Source: Spisula solida
Taxonomy: Eukaryota > Mollusca > Bivalvia > Venerida > Mactridae
Assembly: GCA_947247005.1 (NCBI GenBank)
Contig: OX365962.1
Coordinates: 9,583,201 to 9,647,200 of the forward strand
DNA: 64,000 nucleotides
Reading direction: 5' to 3'
This document shows positions 11,331 to 64,000 of the stretch, piece after piece (position 1 is the first letter of the stretch; each line of letters opens with the position of its first letter). The notes under the pieces were generated by a model. That model was not told where the DNA came from and did not search any database. It saw only the letters and a list, made by a program, of their open reading frames with translations. The position numbers were made by a program, and so were the translations under genes.

Positions 11331-11543
11331 AAGATTGTGAAGCGGGCATGTTTATAGCCGCAACCTATATGACTTCACAGGAACTGGTTTCTGTGATTGC
11401 TTTGATATCTGTAGAAAGTTTTCGTAACGTCATATGCGTTGTGGTGCATAGGGTGCATTCGGTTAATTTGATATACATAGGGTACACTAAGATAATTTGA
11501 AACCATGTGGCTTCGTCTAAACCAAATAATACTCTCAGAATTG

Positions 11544-11578
<35 letters not shown>

Positions 11579-11954
11579 TTTCCCCCATGTATTTTTTTTT
11601 TTTTTTTTTTTCAGGGGAGATAATTTTATTTTCCTCGTCAATAGGTAGATGTGGGTCGAGGGCATCCCACATACTACCGTACAACATGTAATATAACTGT
11701 AAATGAATCATACTATAGTATAATATACATACATACATGCATACATGCATGCATACAGACATTGCAATTTATAAATGCATAAACATATAGCATTAAAAAA
11801 AACCTGTTTGTTTGTTTTTTTGGTGGGTACAGGTACTTTTTTATGTTTCAATTCTGTCGGTTGTTCCTTTCTTTTATATATGATAATAAAATCTAGAATT
11901 TGGTCTGGGCTGAAAGTGCAATACATTTGAAATAATTTAGCTTGATTTTTTGAA

Positions 11955-12764
11955 TTATTGGAAAAAATTTAAGTACATATGCCAAGTTGCATCAAAAGAG
12001 TCCAAACTATTCAATTTAACCGCAACCCCTTTTTGTACCTTATATTGATAATTGACATAATGTTTTGCTCGATTTAGGGTCGGATTGATTTCTTGAACTT
12101 TACAGTTGTAAATATATCTTTTAAGGTATGTGAACATAAGGTTAAGTACAGCTTGCTTGTAATCTCTGATTCCTAATATAAAATTTTCACAATTGAGAAA
12201 TGTTTTAATTACTTCATGATTTCCAAAGAAATTTAAAATCAGTTGCTTTATTACATGACAATCCCAAAATAAATGTTTGATTGTTTCGGTCATAGTTTTA
12301 CAGAAAGAACAGTTTGCATTATCTATGAAGTTAATTCGAAATAAGAAAGATTTTGTTCCAATAATTCTATGTATAATTCTGTATTGAAACCATTGCAAGT
12401 TTGAATCTGTAGTTATTTCGAAAGGAGTTGAAAATATGATATTCCAGTCTTTATCTGTTAATTGTAAGCCTAATTCATCATTCCATTTTGATACACAAGC
12501 TGGTTTGACTTCTGTTTTTATCAGAATATTATACATTGGTTGAGTTCCTTGTTTAAATTTTAGAATATTTTTAAAAAGTGTTGGAATGTACGGTCTGGTT
12601 ATCTTGTCCTTACTTTGACAATCATTCTGTTTCAGGAAATCAGATATAGACCTTATAACACCTTGGTATTGAATATAGTTGGTTATGAGATTATTATTTT
12701 CTTTAAAATGTTCGAAGCTGTAAAAGTTGCCTTTATTGTCTAACAGGTCTTCGATATTTTGCAC
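11955..12764 (-). pseudogene. LINE ORF2 C-terminal part
   Basis: 269 codons in a third frame. It begins GVQNIEDLLD-like just after the frameshift (the upstream frame reads the same bases as VQSGCAKYR). It contains WFQYRIIHRIIGT and a CSFC-x10-HLFWDC zinc-binding arrangement near residues 150-170, the position of the terminal zinc knuckle of L1/Tx1-type ORF2. It is colinear with and immediately downstream of the reverse transcriptase section. Confidence 0.85.
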
Positions 12765-14658
12765 ACCCGCTTTGAACCATGAGTTGTAAAAAATGGGTAT
12801 TATTATTTATAAGGATATTAGGATTGTAGAAGATGGGTTGTGCTATCAATTCAGCTCCATTGATTTCTTGTTTTTTACACAATGTTACAAAAGCATTTAA
12901 TGCATCTCTCCAATAATTATTTTTAATTCCATTTGCAATTAATTCTGGGTAGTAATAGCTACATTGTAATAATTTTTGTATGTCAATCATAGTCTTTGCT
13001 ACATTTGTCCATTTTCCACTACTCATTACCATTCTTCTGATACATGTCAACTTTAAGGAATGTATAAAAGTATTTATGTCTGTTATTTCTAAACCTCCTT
13101 TATGTTTGTGTTGTGTCAGAACACTCTTCTTAATTCTTGCATTTCCTTCCCAAATAAATTCAGTTAATGAGTCAGACAACATTTTAATCAGATTTTGCGT
13201 TGGGTTAGGTAGAGATGTGAATAAATGTATTAATGTAGATAATAAAATTGTTTTTATCACTTGTATTCTTCCGATTGGTGTTAAAATTCGTCGTTTCCAG
13301 TTAAGAAGCATTTTTTTAATTTTTAGCAGTTTTTCATTGTAGTTTAATTCTATCATTTTTTCAAGATCAACGTGAAATGTAATACCAAGCATATCAAAAT
13401 GTGTTTGGTTCCATTGAAGTTTCCATTTAGTTTTAATGCTATTGGCACTGTACTTTAGTTTTCCAATCCAAACTACTTTAGTTTTGTCAAAGTTCACCTT
13501 CAGCCCAGAGAGTGTAGTATATTCAGTTAGTACTTTTAGTGTCTCATTTAGAGACTCGGCAGAGCCATCAAGGACTATTGTTGTATCGTCTGCAAACTGT
13601 GACAATTTATGTTCAATCGCATTTACTTTTATTCCTTTTATAGCTTTAGTCTGTCTAAGCTTAAGAGATAAAATTTCTGCACACAATATAAATATATAAC
13701 AACTTAAAGGATCACCCTGTCGACAGCCTCTCTGAATATTAAAAAAGTCCGATAAAAAGCCACATTGTGTAACAGCCGATACACTGTCTTTGTAGAAAAT
13801 ATTGAACCAGTGTTTTATATCCTCACCAAAGTTGAATACCGTAAGTGTCTTTCGAACAAAACTCCAAGATAATGAATCGAAAGCTTTTTCAAAATCTATA
13901 AGCAGAAGTAGGCCTGGAATATTATTAACTTCTGTATATTTCATTAAATCGTAAATAAGTCTTACATTTTCTCCGATAAATCTGTCTTTTATAAATCCCG
14001 TTTGGTCACTATTTATAAGTTTATCTAAATATTTTTTAAATCTATTTGCAATACACCCAGAGCCTATTTTGTATATGCAATTCAACAACGTGATTGGTCT
14101 CCAATTTCGTAAGTATTGTTTCGGCTTATCGCCTTTTGGAATGCATGTTATTATTCCCTGAGTTTGTGTAATTGTTAGATTGCCAGTCATAAAGGCTTCA
14201 TTAAGTGCTCTACATACGAAAATACCAATTATCTTCCAGAATACTTTATAAAAGTCAGCACTAAAACCAGATGTCCCAGGACTTTTATCATTTGCCATAT
14301 TTTTTAAAACCCTAGTTGCTTCGTCGATGTGTATTAGACCTTCTAATGAATTTGACTCTTCTATCGTTAGTTTTGGAATTTCTATATCATTTATGAACTT
14401 GTTGAAATTATCTGAGTTGTCGATCGTTTCGTTTTGCGAATATAGCGTCTTATAAAATCTGGATGTTTCCTTTAGAATGTCAGCTTGGTCGTTTAATTCA
14501 GAACCATCTTCAAGTATTAATTTGCTTATTGTTTTCGTTGTGTAATTATATTTCTCTAAATTACAGAATAATTTACTTGGCTTCTCGCCATTTATAACCC
14601 AGTCTACCTTGGACCGTACTATATTACCCTTTAGCTTATTTTCGTGTATAGATTTCAA
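12733..14658 (-). pseudogene. LINE ORF2 middle part: reverse transcriptase
   Basis: The frame is open for 641 codons from an internal Met and continues the endonuclease section after a frameshift. Visible motifs are DKSPGTSGFSADFYK, NWRPITLLN, LLLIDFEKAFDSLSW (motif A with catalytic Asp), RQGDPLSCYIF (motif B) and FADDTTIV (motif C, catalytic D-D). The catalytic residues are intact. A second frameshift near 12780-12790, in an A-rich stretch, cuts the frame before the C-terminal region. Evidence for the family is the motif order; the L1/Tx1 clade assignment is inferred. Confidence 0.9.
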
Positions 14659-14720
14659 TTCATCCTTAAGGAGTTTTAAAGTATCTGTGTTGTCTTCCGT
14701 GAGTGAATTTTCTATCGTTT

Positions 14721-15731
14721 CTATATATCTTTAATTATTTTTATTTTTCGTTCTGTTGTGGTTTTCTTTTTGTATGAGCTATAGGAGATTGATTTTCCAC
14801 GGATTTCCATCATCAATGTTTCTAAAAATAATTGTTCGTTTATTGTTAGTTGTAGTTCTGAAATTGGAAGTTCATGTATATTTTCTAAGTTGTAAATAGG
14901 TAAAGCATATTGTATTTTGATATCTTCTATTGTTTTATTTATCAAATCTAAGTATTCTTTGTCTTTTAACAGAGAATTATTGTGTTTCCACAAGCCTTTC
15001 CCGTGTTTAAAATCGGTAAAATTTAATTTCAGAATAACTATTGAATGATCGGACTGATAGCTTGGTTTAATCGCTATATCTGATATATTCATTTGAAATG
15101 TTGGGGACATTAAAAAGAAATCAAGTATTGCTTGTTGTAGAGGATTAGATCTACGCCAAGTATAACGTCTGGTTGTTGGATAGAGATGCCTGAAAGGGTC
15201 TATTAGTCCTCTACTTTCAATTTCATTGACTAGCACTAGACGTGCCTTTTTATTATTTAAGTGTTTGTAATTTGAATAGTCAAGATCGGGATTCTGTACT
15301 AAGTTAAAGTCGCCACATAGTATGACGTTTTCATTAGCTATATTATCAATATCATTAAATAATGATTCATAAAAACTGGGCGAATCTGTATTTGGTCCGT
15401 ATATAGAAGCTAGAGTTATTCTTTGTTCACATAACGACACATCAATGATTACATAATTTCCTTTTTTATCAGAATGTGTTCCGTGGATTTTGTAATCTAC
15501 GTTTTTAGTAAATAAAATGGCAGTCCCTCTAGAATTGGATGATGAAAAACTTAATAAGCACTGAGAACCCCATTCGGTATAAATGTCTTTTAACTGATAT
15601 TTGTGAAAATGTGTATCTTGTAAACAGAATATGTCACACTTTGTATCCTTTAAAAACTGAAACACTTGTAATCTTTTAAAACGTCCTTGAAGGCCTCTAC
15701 AGTTTACTGATAGTATTGAAACTTCACTCAT
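14721..15731 (-). pseudogene. LINE ORF2 N-terminal part: AP endonuclease
   Basis: 336 codons starting MSEVSILSVNCRGL. Apurinic-like endonuclease motifs appear in order: N in SVNCRGL, LQDTHF (where LQETH is more usual, so Glu is replaced by Asp), YGPN, LCGDFNLV and the catalytic SDHS near residue 235. It would nick target DNA for target-primed reverse transcription. The frame ends just after a Lys/Thr/Glu-rich stretch that continues in another frame into the reverse transcriptase section, so a small indel near 14725-14740 has split ORF2. The following GLWKHNNSLL block is typical of L1/Tx1-like ORF2. Confidence 0.88.
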
Positions 15732-17254
15732 AACATGTTATATTGTGCAAATCGAATGAACCAACAATGCTTAAAGTGCACCCACCAAAGTAAACATATA
15801 TATAATGATAATAAAAAAGAAAAAGGGCATATAAACAGAATGCCCACATAACACAAAATGCATAATTCTGTGGAAACATATTATATACAATTAATACGGA
15901 TTTCATTTAAAAAAAAAGAGACTCATTATGATACATGGTACCTTCAAAAAGATTTTTGTGTGTCAGAAAATTTAGACAATTATAGCACTCTATTCGATTC
16001 ATGAACTAGACTAAGTGTAATATACACACTCTTTTGTAGAGAATGAAGTACATATTGTATGTTATGTTATAGTATAGTCATATTCTATCAATTATACATA
16101 TCAGAAATGTATGATATTTGTTAAAGTGATAATACGTTAGAGAATGTATATAGTGACAGCAATCTTTATAAAACAATATTTAACATGAACGATCATTGCG
16201 TTGATGAAATACAATATACACAAATCTTTCAAATACATGGACAATGATTACGTTAGAATACAATATACAATTTACTTTGATACAAGACGATTTTTATACA
16301 TCAAATAAGATTGGTATACATGTTTGTACCGTCATGATTTCAATTGTTGATATGACATAAATAAACAAACAAAAATAAGTCATTTTGATGAATGCTTAGT
16401 ATAAGGTACTGCAGGTTGTATTCATCGGCAATGAATGCTTAGAATATTTAGTGTGGACAGAAGACAAAAAAATATCAACATGACAATCATGTGTTTGACA
16501 TACATCTTTACAAAGCAATATTTGACTCATATAGCATTTCACATATATAACATTAAAGCATACTAATTATAATGTAGGAAAAAAATAAAGTTAATGTTGT
16601 TGTGTAATAGATGTGAAGGGAATGTTATATATTTGTGCGGGTGTAGCACTAGCAATGTAAGATGTTGTTGTTTCAAATACAAAAGAAAACAAAGACATAT
16701 TTCTAACAGTTTGGTATAGAAAAAAGTATACATAAGGCGAAGGAGGTACAATACTGTTATTACTTTGCAACAACTATTATACGTAGTACCAACATAGGTA
16801 ATAGTGTCTACTCGTTTCTATCGGAAGGAGTATAAAAAGTACTAGACAACACACATCTTGAATTATCTAATCTAGTTTTGCAAACTTGCTTATTAAATAC
16901 ATTTTAGTACCAAGAGCAACATATACAGTGCTATGATTTCATTGGTAGTTTAATACAAATATTGTAAAATTTATTTTTTTATGACATACCTGTAAAATTG
17001 AAGTACAGCTTGTCTTCAATATTACAGAATTTGCGAAATGGTCGCCATACTGAATGCAGGTAATAAAAAACATATCATGATATTAATTATAGACTAATGT
17101 GTTATAAAACCTACTACGAACATTTATACAAAATACACATAATAAATCGCATCATAAATGCGTCGTTGACAATAAAGACACAACAACCTATTGTATGCTC
17201 ACTATGTACATGTCTATGGCATAACGTACGTGCATAGAAAATACATACACACTT

Positions 17255-17325
17255 ATACACGCTTACACAAGCACACACACACCACACACACGCGCGCGCG
17301 CACTCACACAAGCACACGCACGCAT
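17255..17325. repeat. CA/CG microsatellite
   Basis: Alternating purine-pyrimidine run with ACACACAC and CGCGCGCGCG blocks, of the type able to form Z-DNA. Confidence 0.85.
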
Positions 17326-17577
17326 ACTTACTCTCCATGCAAACATACGTAGTCGATATTCACACTTATAAACGTAGACACGTAACATGCTTTATGTACG
17401 ATGTTAATCATATATTTAATACATTAATTCAACGAAAGACAAAAACATATCATTAAACGAACACATGTAATAGCAGTTTTCTTGCAGTTCATCAATTGTG
17501 CGTGTTTGTAAGATATAATATGATGTAGGAGATACATATGCCTATGTACAGATTTATCATGTTATAACTTTTATCTT

Positions 17578-17990
17578 ATTGAGGATACGTCAAAAATGTG
17601 AGTTAGAAAGACAACAGAACGCGACAAAAGAAGGCCGCACACGAGAGCGTATTAAGGGTTCGTCAATAACGTTCGTTTGAGAGATATGGAAAGAAATTGT
17701 GGATGCTTATTGTGGTTTCATTTACTTATTCATAGATATATCATTTTTATCATATTATTATAAGGATTCGTCCATATTGTGAGATAAAAAGGCAAAAGAA
17801 CGCGACGAAAGAAGGTCGCACACAAGAGTGTGTTCAGGGTTCGTCAATAATGTGCGCATGAAAGATATGAAAAGAAGTTGTGAATATTTATTTTATGTAT
17901 TTATATATATATCATGTTATTATTTTTATCATATTCTTATAAGTGTTGATCTATAATGTGAAGTAGAAAGACAAAAATTCGCCGTACGGA
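17578..17990. repeat. ~185-bp tandem repeat, about 2.3 units
   Basis: Each unit carries a GTGAG-x-TAGAAAGACAA-like start, an AACGCGACAAAAGAAGG core, GGTTCGTCAATAA and AGATATGRAAAGAA, then an AT-rich tail with TATATCAT. The second unit begins near 17762 and the truncated third near 17940. Confidence 0.75.
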
Positions 17991-18366
17991 AGATTGTCTT
18001 AATTTGTTGTTGTTGTTTTTATTCCTATTCTGTATACATGTATTAGTATATATCAACTTACATGATATGAGGTTGCTAGAGTAGATTAAAAGTATTATTA
18101 TTGGTGTTAATGTAACATATTAATAAGTAGGCATAATTTAAGCGTTCATGGTGTAAATTGGTGTCTTTAACTACCGTGTAATTACATATATGCGAGTAAT
18201 GTAACAAAGGCTACAGTGTATCATTGGATGTACAGTATTCTATGTTCTAAATAATATTGACACACTATAATTAGACACTCGTCTATACATGATTGATCTA
18301 CAGTTAACACGGGTATATTCACTCATATGGAACAGGAATGTCACCGAGTATACTAACAGCAAAAAG

Positions 18367-18747
18367 TTAGCGCACATGTTGGATTGGCCATGGAAGATCT
18401 AACCAATGTTCAAATTGATGAAAGGGCACTCGGTGAACTTGATCTTGTCTGTCTTTATAAAAGATTTTCCCTTTTATGGACCATGCCTCGCTAACTTCAT
18501 CTTGTTGCTTTTTCTTCACACTCATAAGCACTTGGTGGTTCAAGAATGTCAGGTCTTCATTTATAAAGATGCCGGTGTCTACAAGAATTGTACTTGATCT
18601 TTGGTCCGAACTTTCATGATAATTACAAAAGGATTCATCAAACTGTAAATGCCGACACGTGGGTAAATTCATTTGGAAATGAGCCTTCTTGTATACTGAA
18701 AATACTTGTCGAGCATCCAACACGTGAAACAGATCAAATACATACAT
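18367..18747 (-). pseudogene. Fragment resembling LINE ORF1 C-terminal domain
   Basis: A 126-codon minus-strand frame. The segment GIFINEDLTFLNHQVL-x5-KKQQ-x6-AWSIKGKIFYK follows the pattern (FINEDLT ... W-x2-x-GKIF) that I recall from the C-terminal part of ORF1-type proteins encoded by many invertebrate non-LTR retrotransposons. The first ~55 residues show no such pattern. It lies upstream, in transcription direction, of the minus-strand LINE ORF2 and could be its displaced ORF1 or a separate remnant. There is no partner frame that would complete the protein. Confidence 0.45.
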
Positions 18748-20760
18748 ATATCAGGTAATTGCTTGAACAAAGATCTAAAAACATTTTAAGATATTTAGCT
18801 TTAAACAGTTCGTTACATGTTTAATTCAAATATGTATTTTTAGATCATTGTTTAATTATTATACATAAAAATGCCATATTTTATTTTGTTAGTGAATTAA
18901 AGGTATTCTATATTATTACACTTATTTTTATAACCAAAATACACAACAAAATATTACATAATTGCCCAAATACAGTAGGTATATAATTATTATAACAGTT
19001 AAACTTTGGCCGCCTGTACCGCAGCGAAACCCAATTTGGTGCCGCAGATTTGGTCGCACTTGCCCGCAGTTTAAACATGTCCCGATAAACCGTCAGTGAT
19101 TGGTCCGTGACACCCTAGCAACTTCCTGGCGTCAAAATGGACGACTTCCTTACTATTATTGTTTAACGTTTGATTTTATAATGGATTAGCGCGATTCCTT
19201 GAGTGACTGTTGTGTCGTATCCTTATGTATCTTATTAAAACTAGTTTTACTGATTTATCATAAAGGTGAAGGAAATGCCTGGGTAACTTATTTTTAAAAA
19301 TTATCATTCTAATTGGGAACACCTGTTGTTTACAAATTGGATCATATTTCGACTGGGTGTATTTCCGTCCAACTTATAAGTTTAAATTTATCAGTCTTTA
19401 AATTTTTCTGACACGATGCTATGAAATATATCATGTGAACAATTTGCAAGTACATTATCATGATTATAGCACATGTTTTTTTTTAATTTAAAACAAAGAT
19501 CTAAATTAACACATCTTTGATTAAAAACACTGAAGACAGTAGGCCTACTGTATAGGTTAAAATATAGGAAGTGGCTATAGATGTCTGGTAATTAATTACA
19601 TATATATAAACCATTTATTTTATGGTGTCAAGACTTTCAATGATATAAATAAGTGTTTACCATGCTGTGCAGGTTAGTATTTGACAGAAATGTAAAACAT
19701 TGACTTAGAATAACAGTGATATTGAGTGTTTCGTTAGGCCTACACACAGATTATTGAGAGAAAATGGATATCATAAGAACGACATGCTACAGTTTACCAA
19801 AACTCAATTGATACGAGAACTTATACACATTTACAACGACTTGAAGTCTAGAGGGGTACCACACATAGTATTTGGGTCACTTTTTCACAGATACGCCCGA
19901 CAGTTTAACAAACTCTGCAATATAACTTTTCAATAAAATTCTATGCAAGATCTACCCTATTACACTTTGGTACAACAGGGTACAGCTCATGAACAACAAT
20001 GTCATGATTGATCTTTAAGGGGCAAAACATAATTTTGCGACGATCCTGTGAGGCCAAGAAATTATCTTAAAATTGAGTTTGTATAAACATGAAATACAAC
20101 TGTGAGCACACACATATTTTGTGTTTAATAAATTATGATGACGTAAAGAAATAAATATTAAATAATTTACCCCATATATGATGTATTCACTAAAAAGTAG
20201 GTTGTCACCCTAATATCCCAACATTTTTTTGAAACATATGAAAATTTGTTTGCAGTGTCAAAACTGATGTGTGAGCAAACAGATATTTTAGCCAATACCA
20301 TTGAACAAACATCACGGATTTACACTAGTCATATATTCTTTGATTACATGCAGCGTGATAACTAAACTAAGTATGGCACACTTCTAATCAACTTGATTAC
20401 TAATCAATTAACTAACATTGTATTTTTGAACACGATAAATTACATGGATTATACATATTAAATCCATTACCGGACCTCTAGACAGTCCTACAAGCATTGC
20501 CTTGAGGTCCGGTAACCTGGAATCTAGAGGTTCGGTAACCTGACCTCTAGCCACTTCCTAAAATATATTTACTAAAAAAATACCTCCATTATCAGGTCTT
20601 ATTATAAATATTATTCAATTTGTGTATCACCCCAATTTGTATATCATATACAGATTGGTGTATAAGTGGATACAGTATATGCAGCAAACAATTTGTAAGT
20701 ATACAATATATATATACATTATTTTTAATTTAAAAATACTACTAAAACAACTAAAAAGAC
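18748..20760. other. Non-coding, AT-rich; small ORF fragment inside
   Basis: Mostly unrecognised sequence. At 20466-20565 the words CCGGACCTCTAGA and GAGGTCCGGTAACCTG recur in both orientations, giving a local inverted repeat. A 60-codon frame at 19754 is listed separately. Confidence 0.35.
19754..19936 (+). pseudogene. 60-codon fragment, possibly retroelement-derived
   Basis: The frame contains TQLIRELIHIYNDLKSRGV followed by PHIVFGSLFHRYARQFN. The pattern of a helix, then GV-x-x-I-V-F-G-S-L, then F-N, is reminiscent of SGNH-hydrolase-like or related segments found in some retroelement proteins. No neighbour completes it. Identity is uncertain. Confidence 0.25.
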
Positions 20761-20767
20761 TGGTCAT

Positions 20768-21655
20768 AATACCTCTTCCACATAGCCGTATAATTAGTTG
20801 ACCCTTTGTGATACCTCTTCCACATATCTGCAGACTTGGTGTGGTACCTCTGTCCTCTGACTTCTACATAGCCATGTAGTAGACTCGTTGTGGTACCTCT
20901 GTCCTCTGACTTCTACATAGCCATGTAGTAGACTGGTTGTGGTACCTCTGTCCTTTGACTTCTACATAGCCATGTAGTAGACTGGTCATGGTACCTCTGT
21001 CCTCTGACTTCTACATAGCCATGTAGTAGACTGGTCGTGGTACCTCTGTCCTTTGACTTCTACATAGCCATGTAGTAGACTGGTCGTGGTACCTCTGTCC
21101 TTTGACTTCTACATAGCCATGTAGTAGACTCGTTGTGGTACCTTTGACTTCTACATAGCCATGTAGTAGACTCATTGTGGTACCTCTGACTTCTACATAG
21201 CCATGTAGTAGACTCGTTGTGGTACCTCTGACTTCTACATAGCCATGTAGTAGACTCGTTGTGGTACCTCTGACTTCTACATAGCCATGTAGTAGACTCA
21301 TTGTGGTACCTCTGACTTCTACATAGCCATGTAGTAGACTTGTTGTGGTACCTTTGACTTCTACATAGCCATGTAGTAGACTCGTCGTGGTACCTCTGAC
21401 TTCTACATAGCCATGTAGTAGACTGGTCGTGGTACCTCTGACATCTACATAGCCATGTAGTAGACTCATTGTGGTACCTCTGACTTCTACATAGCCATGT
21501 AGTAGACTCGTCGTGGTACCTCTGACTTCTACATAGCCATGTAGTAGACTGGTTGTGGTACCTCTGACTTCTACATAGCCATGTAGTAGACTCGTCGTGG
21601 TACCTCTGACTTCTACATAGCCATGTAGTAGACTCGTTGTGGTACCTCTTTCAAA
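20768..21655. repeat. 42-bp minisatellite, ~20 units
   Basis: The unit reads approximately GACTTCTACATAGCCATGTA then GTAGACTCGTTGTGGTACCTCT. The first few units carry an extra TGTCCTC block (49 bp). Each contains the small palindrome CTACATAGCCATGTAG, so every unit can form a hairpin. A 152-codon minus frame (LLHGYVEVRGTT repeated) arises from the 42-bp periodicity and is not a gene. Confidence 0.93.
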
Positions 21656-21991
21656 TAGCTGTATAGTGGACTCATCGTGTCAGAAATGAAGTATGCCAAT
21701 TATTAACAGTGATAGTGTATATATACATGTACATTGAAAGTTGAAACTAATTGCCCCACTACAGGTGCCCAGCTATATGTAGGGTTACAGGGTCAGTAGC
21801 AACACACTAATCACTGCACCATTGTACATCCTCCTAATGGTTTCATGTTGTATAGCCAATGGGAGATGTAGGGCACAAATGTTGGGGTCCAGAGGACCTT
21901 GGTTCATTCCCTATCTGTGCCACTGCTTGATTTTACCAGGTCATATCAAATTAAATCTAATTACTGATCCTACCTAAACTGCAAATTATGC

Positions 21992-22182
21992 TCATCTTTG
22001 TGTTGTTTTATTTTCTTTAACATAAATCGTTAGATCACTTAGGACCTGCTTGATGGTAGCTGCCTGAAATATGTCGTTAAAAACAGGAAGTCCAACTAGG
22101 TCATCAAGGGCCGACCTTTTAGATGGCTCCATATCGAAAGCTGGGCTTGAGTCAAGCCGCACACCAGAAAGAACGGACAGAA
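21992..22182 (-). CDS. Putative 3'-terminal coding exon, unknown protein
   Basis: On the minus strand, an acceptor CCTTTCAG ends at 22183. It is followed by 191 nt of open frame to a TGA at 21994-21992, giving about 63 residues with a strongly protein-like pattern: RLDSSPAFDMEPSKRSALDD, then LVGLPVF, then QAATIKQVLSDLTIYVKEN. The M-E-P-S-K-R-x-A-L-x-D-L-x-x-L-P-x-F pattern resembles the end of a kinase C-lobe (subdomain XI, with its invariant Arg), but this is a weak guess. Upstream exons would have to lie to the right, overlapping or inside the plus-strand WD-repeat gene, and none was found. It could be a remnant. Confidence 0.4.
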
Positions 22183-22204
22183 CTGAAAGGTATATATATA
22201 GTTT

Positions 22205-22520
22205 TGTGTTGAGCATTTTAATTGGCTTAGAGAATATTCCTTTGTGTTGAGCATTTTGATTGGCCTAGAGAATATTTCTTCTTGTGTTGAGCATTTTGAT
22301 TGGCTTAAAGAATATTCCTTCTTGTGTTGAGCATTTTGATTGGCTTAGAGAATATTCACTCTTGTGTTGAGCATTTTGATTGGCTTAGAGAATATTCCTT
22401 CTTGTGTTGAGCATTTTGATTGGCTTAGAGAATATTCCTTCTTGTGTTGATCATTTTAATTGGCTTAGAGAATATTCCTTCTTGTGTTAAGCATTTTGAT
22501 TGGCCCAAAGAAGTTATTAT
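22205..22520. repeat. 40-bp minisatellite with ATTGG boxes
   Basis: About eight units of TTGTGTTGAGCATTTTGATT followed by GGCTTAGAGAATATTCCTTC. The array begins about 20 bp on the intron side of the minus-strand exon at 21992-22182. Each unit holds an inverted CCAAT box (ATTGG). Confidence 0.9.
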
Positions 22521-22539
22521 GTTTTCTATCAAACACCTT

Positions 22540-23224
22540 TATTGGCTTTGAGAGCAATTCCTCTTTATGTTGAAATTTGATTCTTATTTATTATTAAAAT
22601 CTCAGAATAATGAAGTAACCACATCAGTCGTTTTTAATGGTTCATAGATCTTTTTAAGTCAGTGATTTTGATGGGTTCATCGATTATCACTTCTTGCCTG
22701 GTTCATAAAAACTACTTTTTGTGTCAGTTCATTTTGATTGGTTCATAAATTATTTCTACTGGGGCGTGTTTGTAACGCTGTTCTGCACATTCCGGACAGT
22801 GGAACACACAAACAAACCGGAACACTGTTCGGATTATGTTCTTTCTGTGCCCGCCACAACAACAATGGCCACTTGTGTCATAAAATAGAATATAATAATT
22901 TTACTTTCCAATTATGGGCCATTGCACATGCATATTTCTTCCTCCAATATTACAGCTGCAACTACAATATTGGTCATCATAAACATTTTACTTTCTGTAC
23001 CATTTTGTTTGTAAGTTGTTCGGAGTAGAACTTTCGGCACACTGTCCTAGACAGTTCTGTTTTGTTTGTAAGTTGTTCGGAGTAGAACATCCTGCACACT
23101 GTGCGGAACAGACGTTACAAACGTGACCCCTGTATACATGTTTTATCAATTCGATTGGCTTTTATTGGTTGATAAATTATTTACTGAATGTTTGATCAAT
23201 TTGATTGGCTTTTCTATTTTACAG
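22540..23224. other. Intergenic/5' flank, no clear gene
   Basis: Contains two copies of TTGTTTGTAAGTTGTTCGGA near 23006 and 23062 and ATTGGTTCAT-type words. A 96-codon frame at 22738-23028 spans this and has no recognisable pattern. Confidence 0.35.
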
Positions 23225-63886
<40,662 letters not shown>

Positions 63887-64000
63887 GTAAGTTGTATCTA
63901 AGGAACGAGTTTATAAATAAGCTTAGCTTTCTACTCAATTCTTAATATGTGTAAATGAATGTTATCATATTATATGTTTATAAAGAAATAAATATTGTTT

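Larger units (their letters stand above)
11547..15740 (-). mobile_element. L1/Tx1-type LINE, minus strand, frameshifted
   Basis: In minus orientation the element runs from an endonuclease start near 15731 through reverse transcriptase to a C-terminal CCHC-like region, ending at 11955. A 3' region follows, ending in poly(A), seen on the plus strand as T-runs at 11592-11611 and 11547-11575. The two A-tracts separated by a short spacer suggest an extended tail. The coding sequence is broken by two frameshifts, near 14725 and 12785, so this copy is inactive. The 5' end is unclear; a possible ORF1-type fragment lies further out at 18367-18747. Confidence 0.88.
15741..18366. other. AT-rich, possible LINE 5' region; no gene
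   Basis: No coding frame is supported. ATACAATATAC-type and TTGAYATAC-type short repeats are scattered over 16060-16560. Part of this may be the 5' untranslated region of the minus-strand LINE, but its boundary cannot be seen. Confidence 0.35.

Noticed and set aside
12980..13699. Plus-strand frames of 120 and 87 codons
   Set aside because: Antisense shadows of the LINE reverse transcriptase.
21011..21469. 152-codon frame LLHGYVEVRGTT repeated
   Set aside because: Follows from a 42-bp period; composition and context are those of a minisatellite.

Overview
The window is nuclear DNA from an invertebrate animal, most likely a bivalve mollusc. It is AT-rich and intron-rich, with GT-AG splice sites, dense foldback (MITE-like) DNA elements, many 25-115 bp minisatellites, LINE remnants and several repeat families whose style I associate with bivalve genomes. 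The species assignment is inference. There are no operons, bacterial genes or CRISPR arrays. Gene density is very low.

Host gene. Ten exons of one plus-strand gene can be joined from 23225 to 63886 with every reading phase matching: 23225-23303, 30788-30883, 32461-32615, 32955-33024, 33431-33587, 34223-34310, 36076-36209, 53407-53508, 54511-54622 and 63789-63886. They encode about 359 residues: two EF-hand-like segments, then the start of a WD-repeat propeller. The best match I can recall is the WDR49/WDR64/WDY family. The gene runs off the right edge. A minus-strand terminal exon (21992-22182) of an unrecognised protein lies just upstream.

Gene nested in an intron. Inside the 17.2-kb intron between 36209 and 53407, on the opposite strand, is an intact five-exon gene (42138 to 37759, 674 codons). 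Its product resembles a widespread DUF7869-like protein family of aquatic invertebrates. It sits between a pair of ~40-bp terminal inverted repeats (36450-36489 and 42437-42476), so it may be an autonomous, intron-bearing DNA transposon with a poorly described transposase. This is the strongest candidate for a new system.

Left third (1-22 kb). In order: a 2.2-kb 21-bp heptad minisatellite (770-3030); a decayed CR1-like reverse transcriptase (3585-4520, minus); three long hairpins (4.6-5.9 kb); a hAT MITE carrying a nested foldback MITE, both with target-site duplications (6.6-7.5 kb); a nearly perfect 1.38-kb tandem duplication (8.4-11.2 kb); a frameshifted L1/Tx1-type LINE on the minus strand ending in poly(T) (11547-15731); and a 42-bp minisatellite (20.8-21.7 kb).

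Splice-site minisatellites. Several arrays inside the WD-repeat gene contain copies of an exon boundary. Six 3' splice sites lie exactly 45 bp apart before exon 3. About twenty exon-end plus GTAAGT units of ~44 bp follow exon 6. 115-bp units holding the exon 9 end and its donor follow exon 9. In each case one terminal unit is the real splice site.

The right third (43-64 kb) is mainly repeats: pogo-like, hAT-like and unclassified foldback elements, often nested, and dispersed bivalve-type families. Exact ends of degenerate repeats are approximate throughout.
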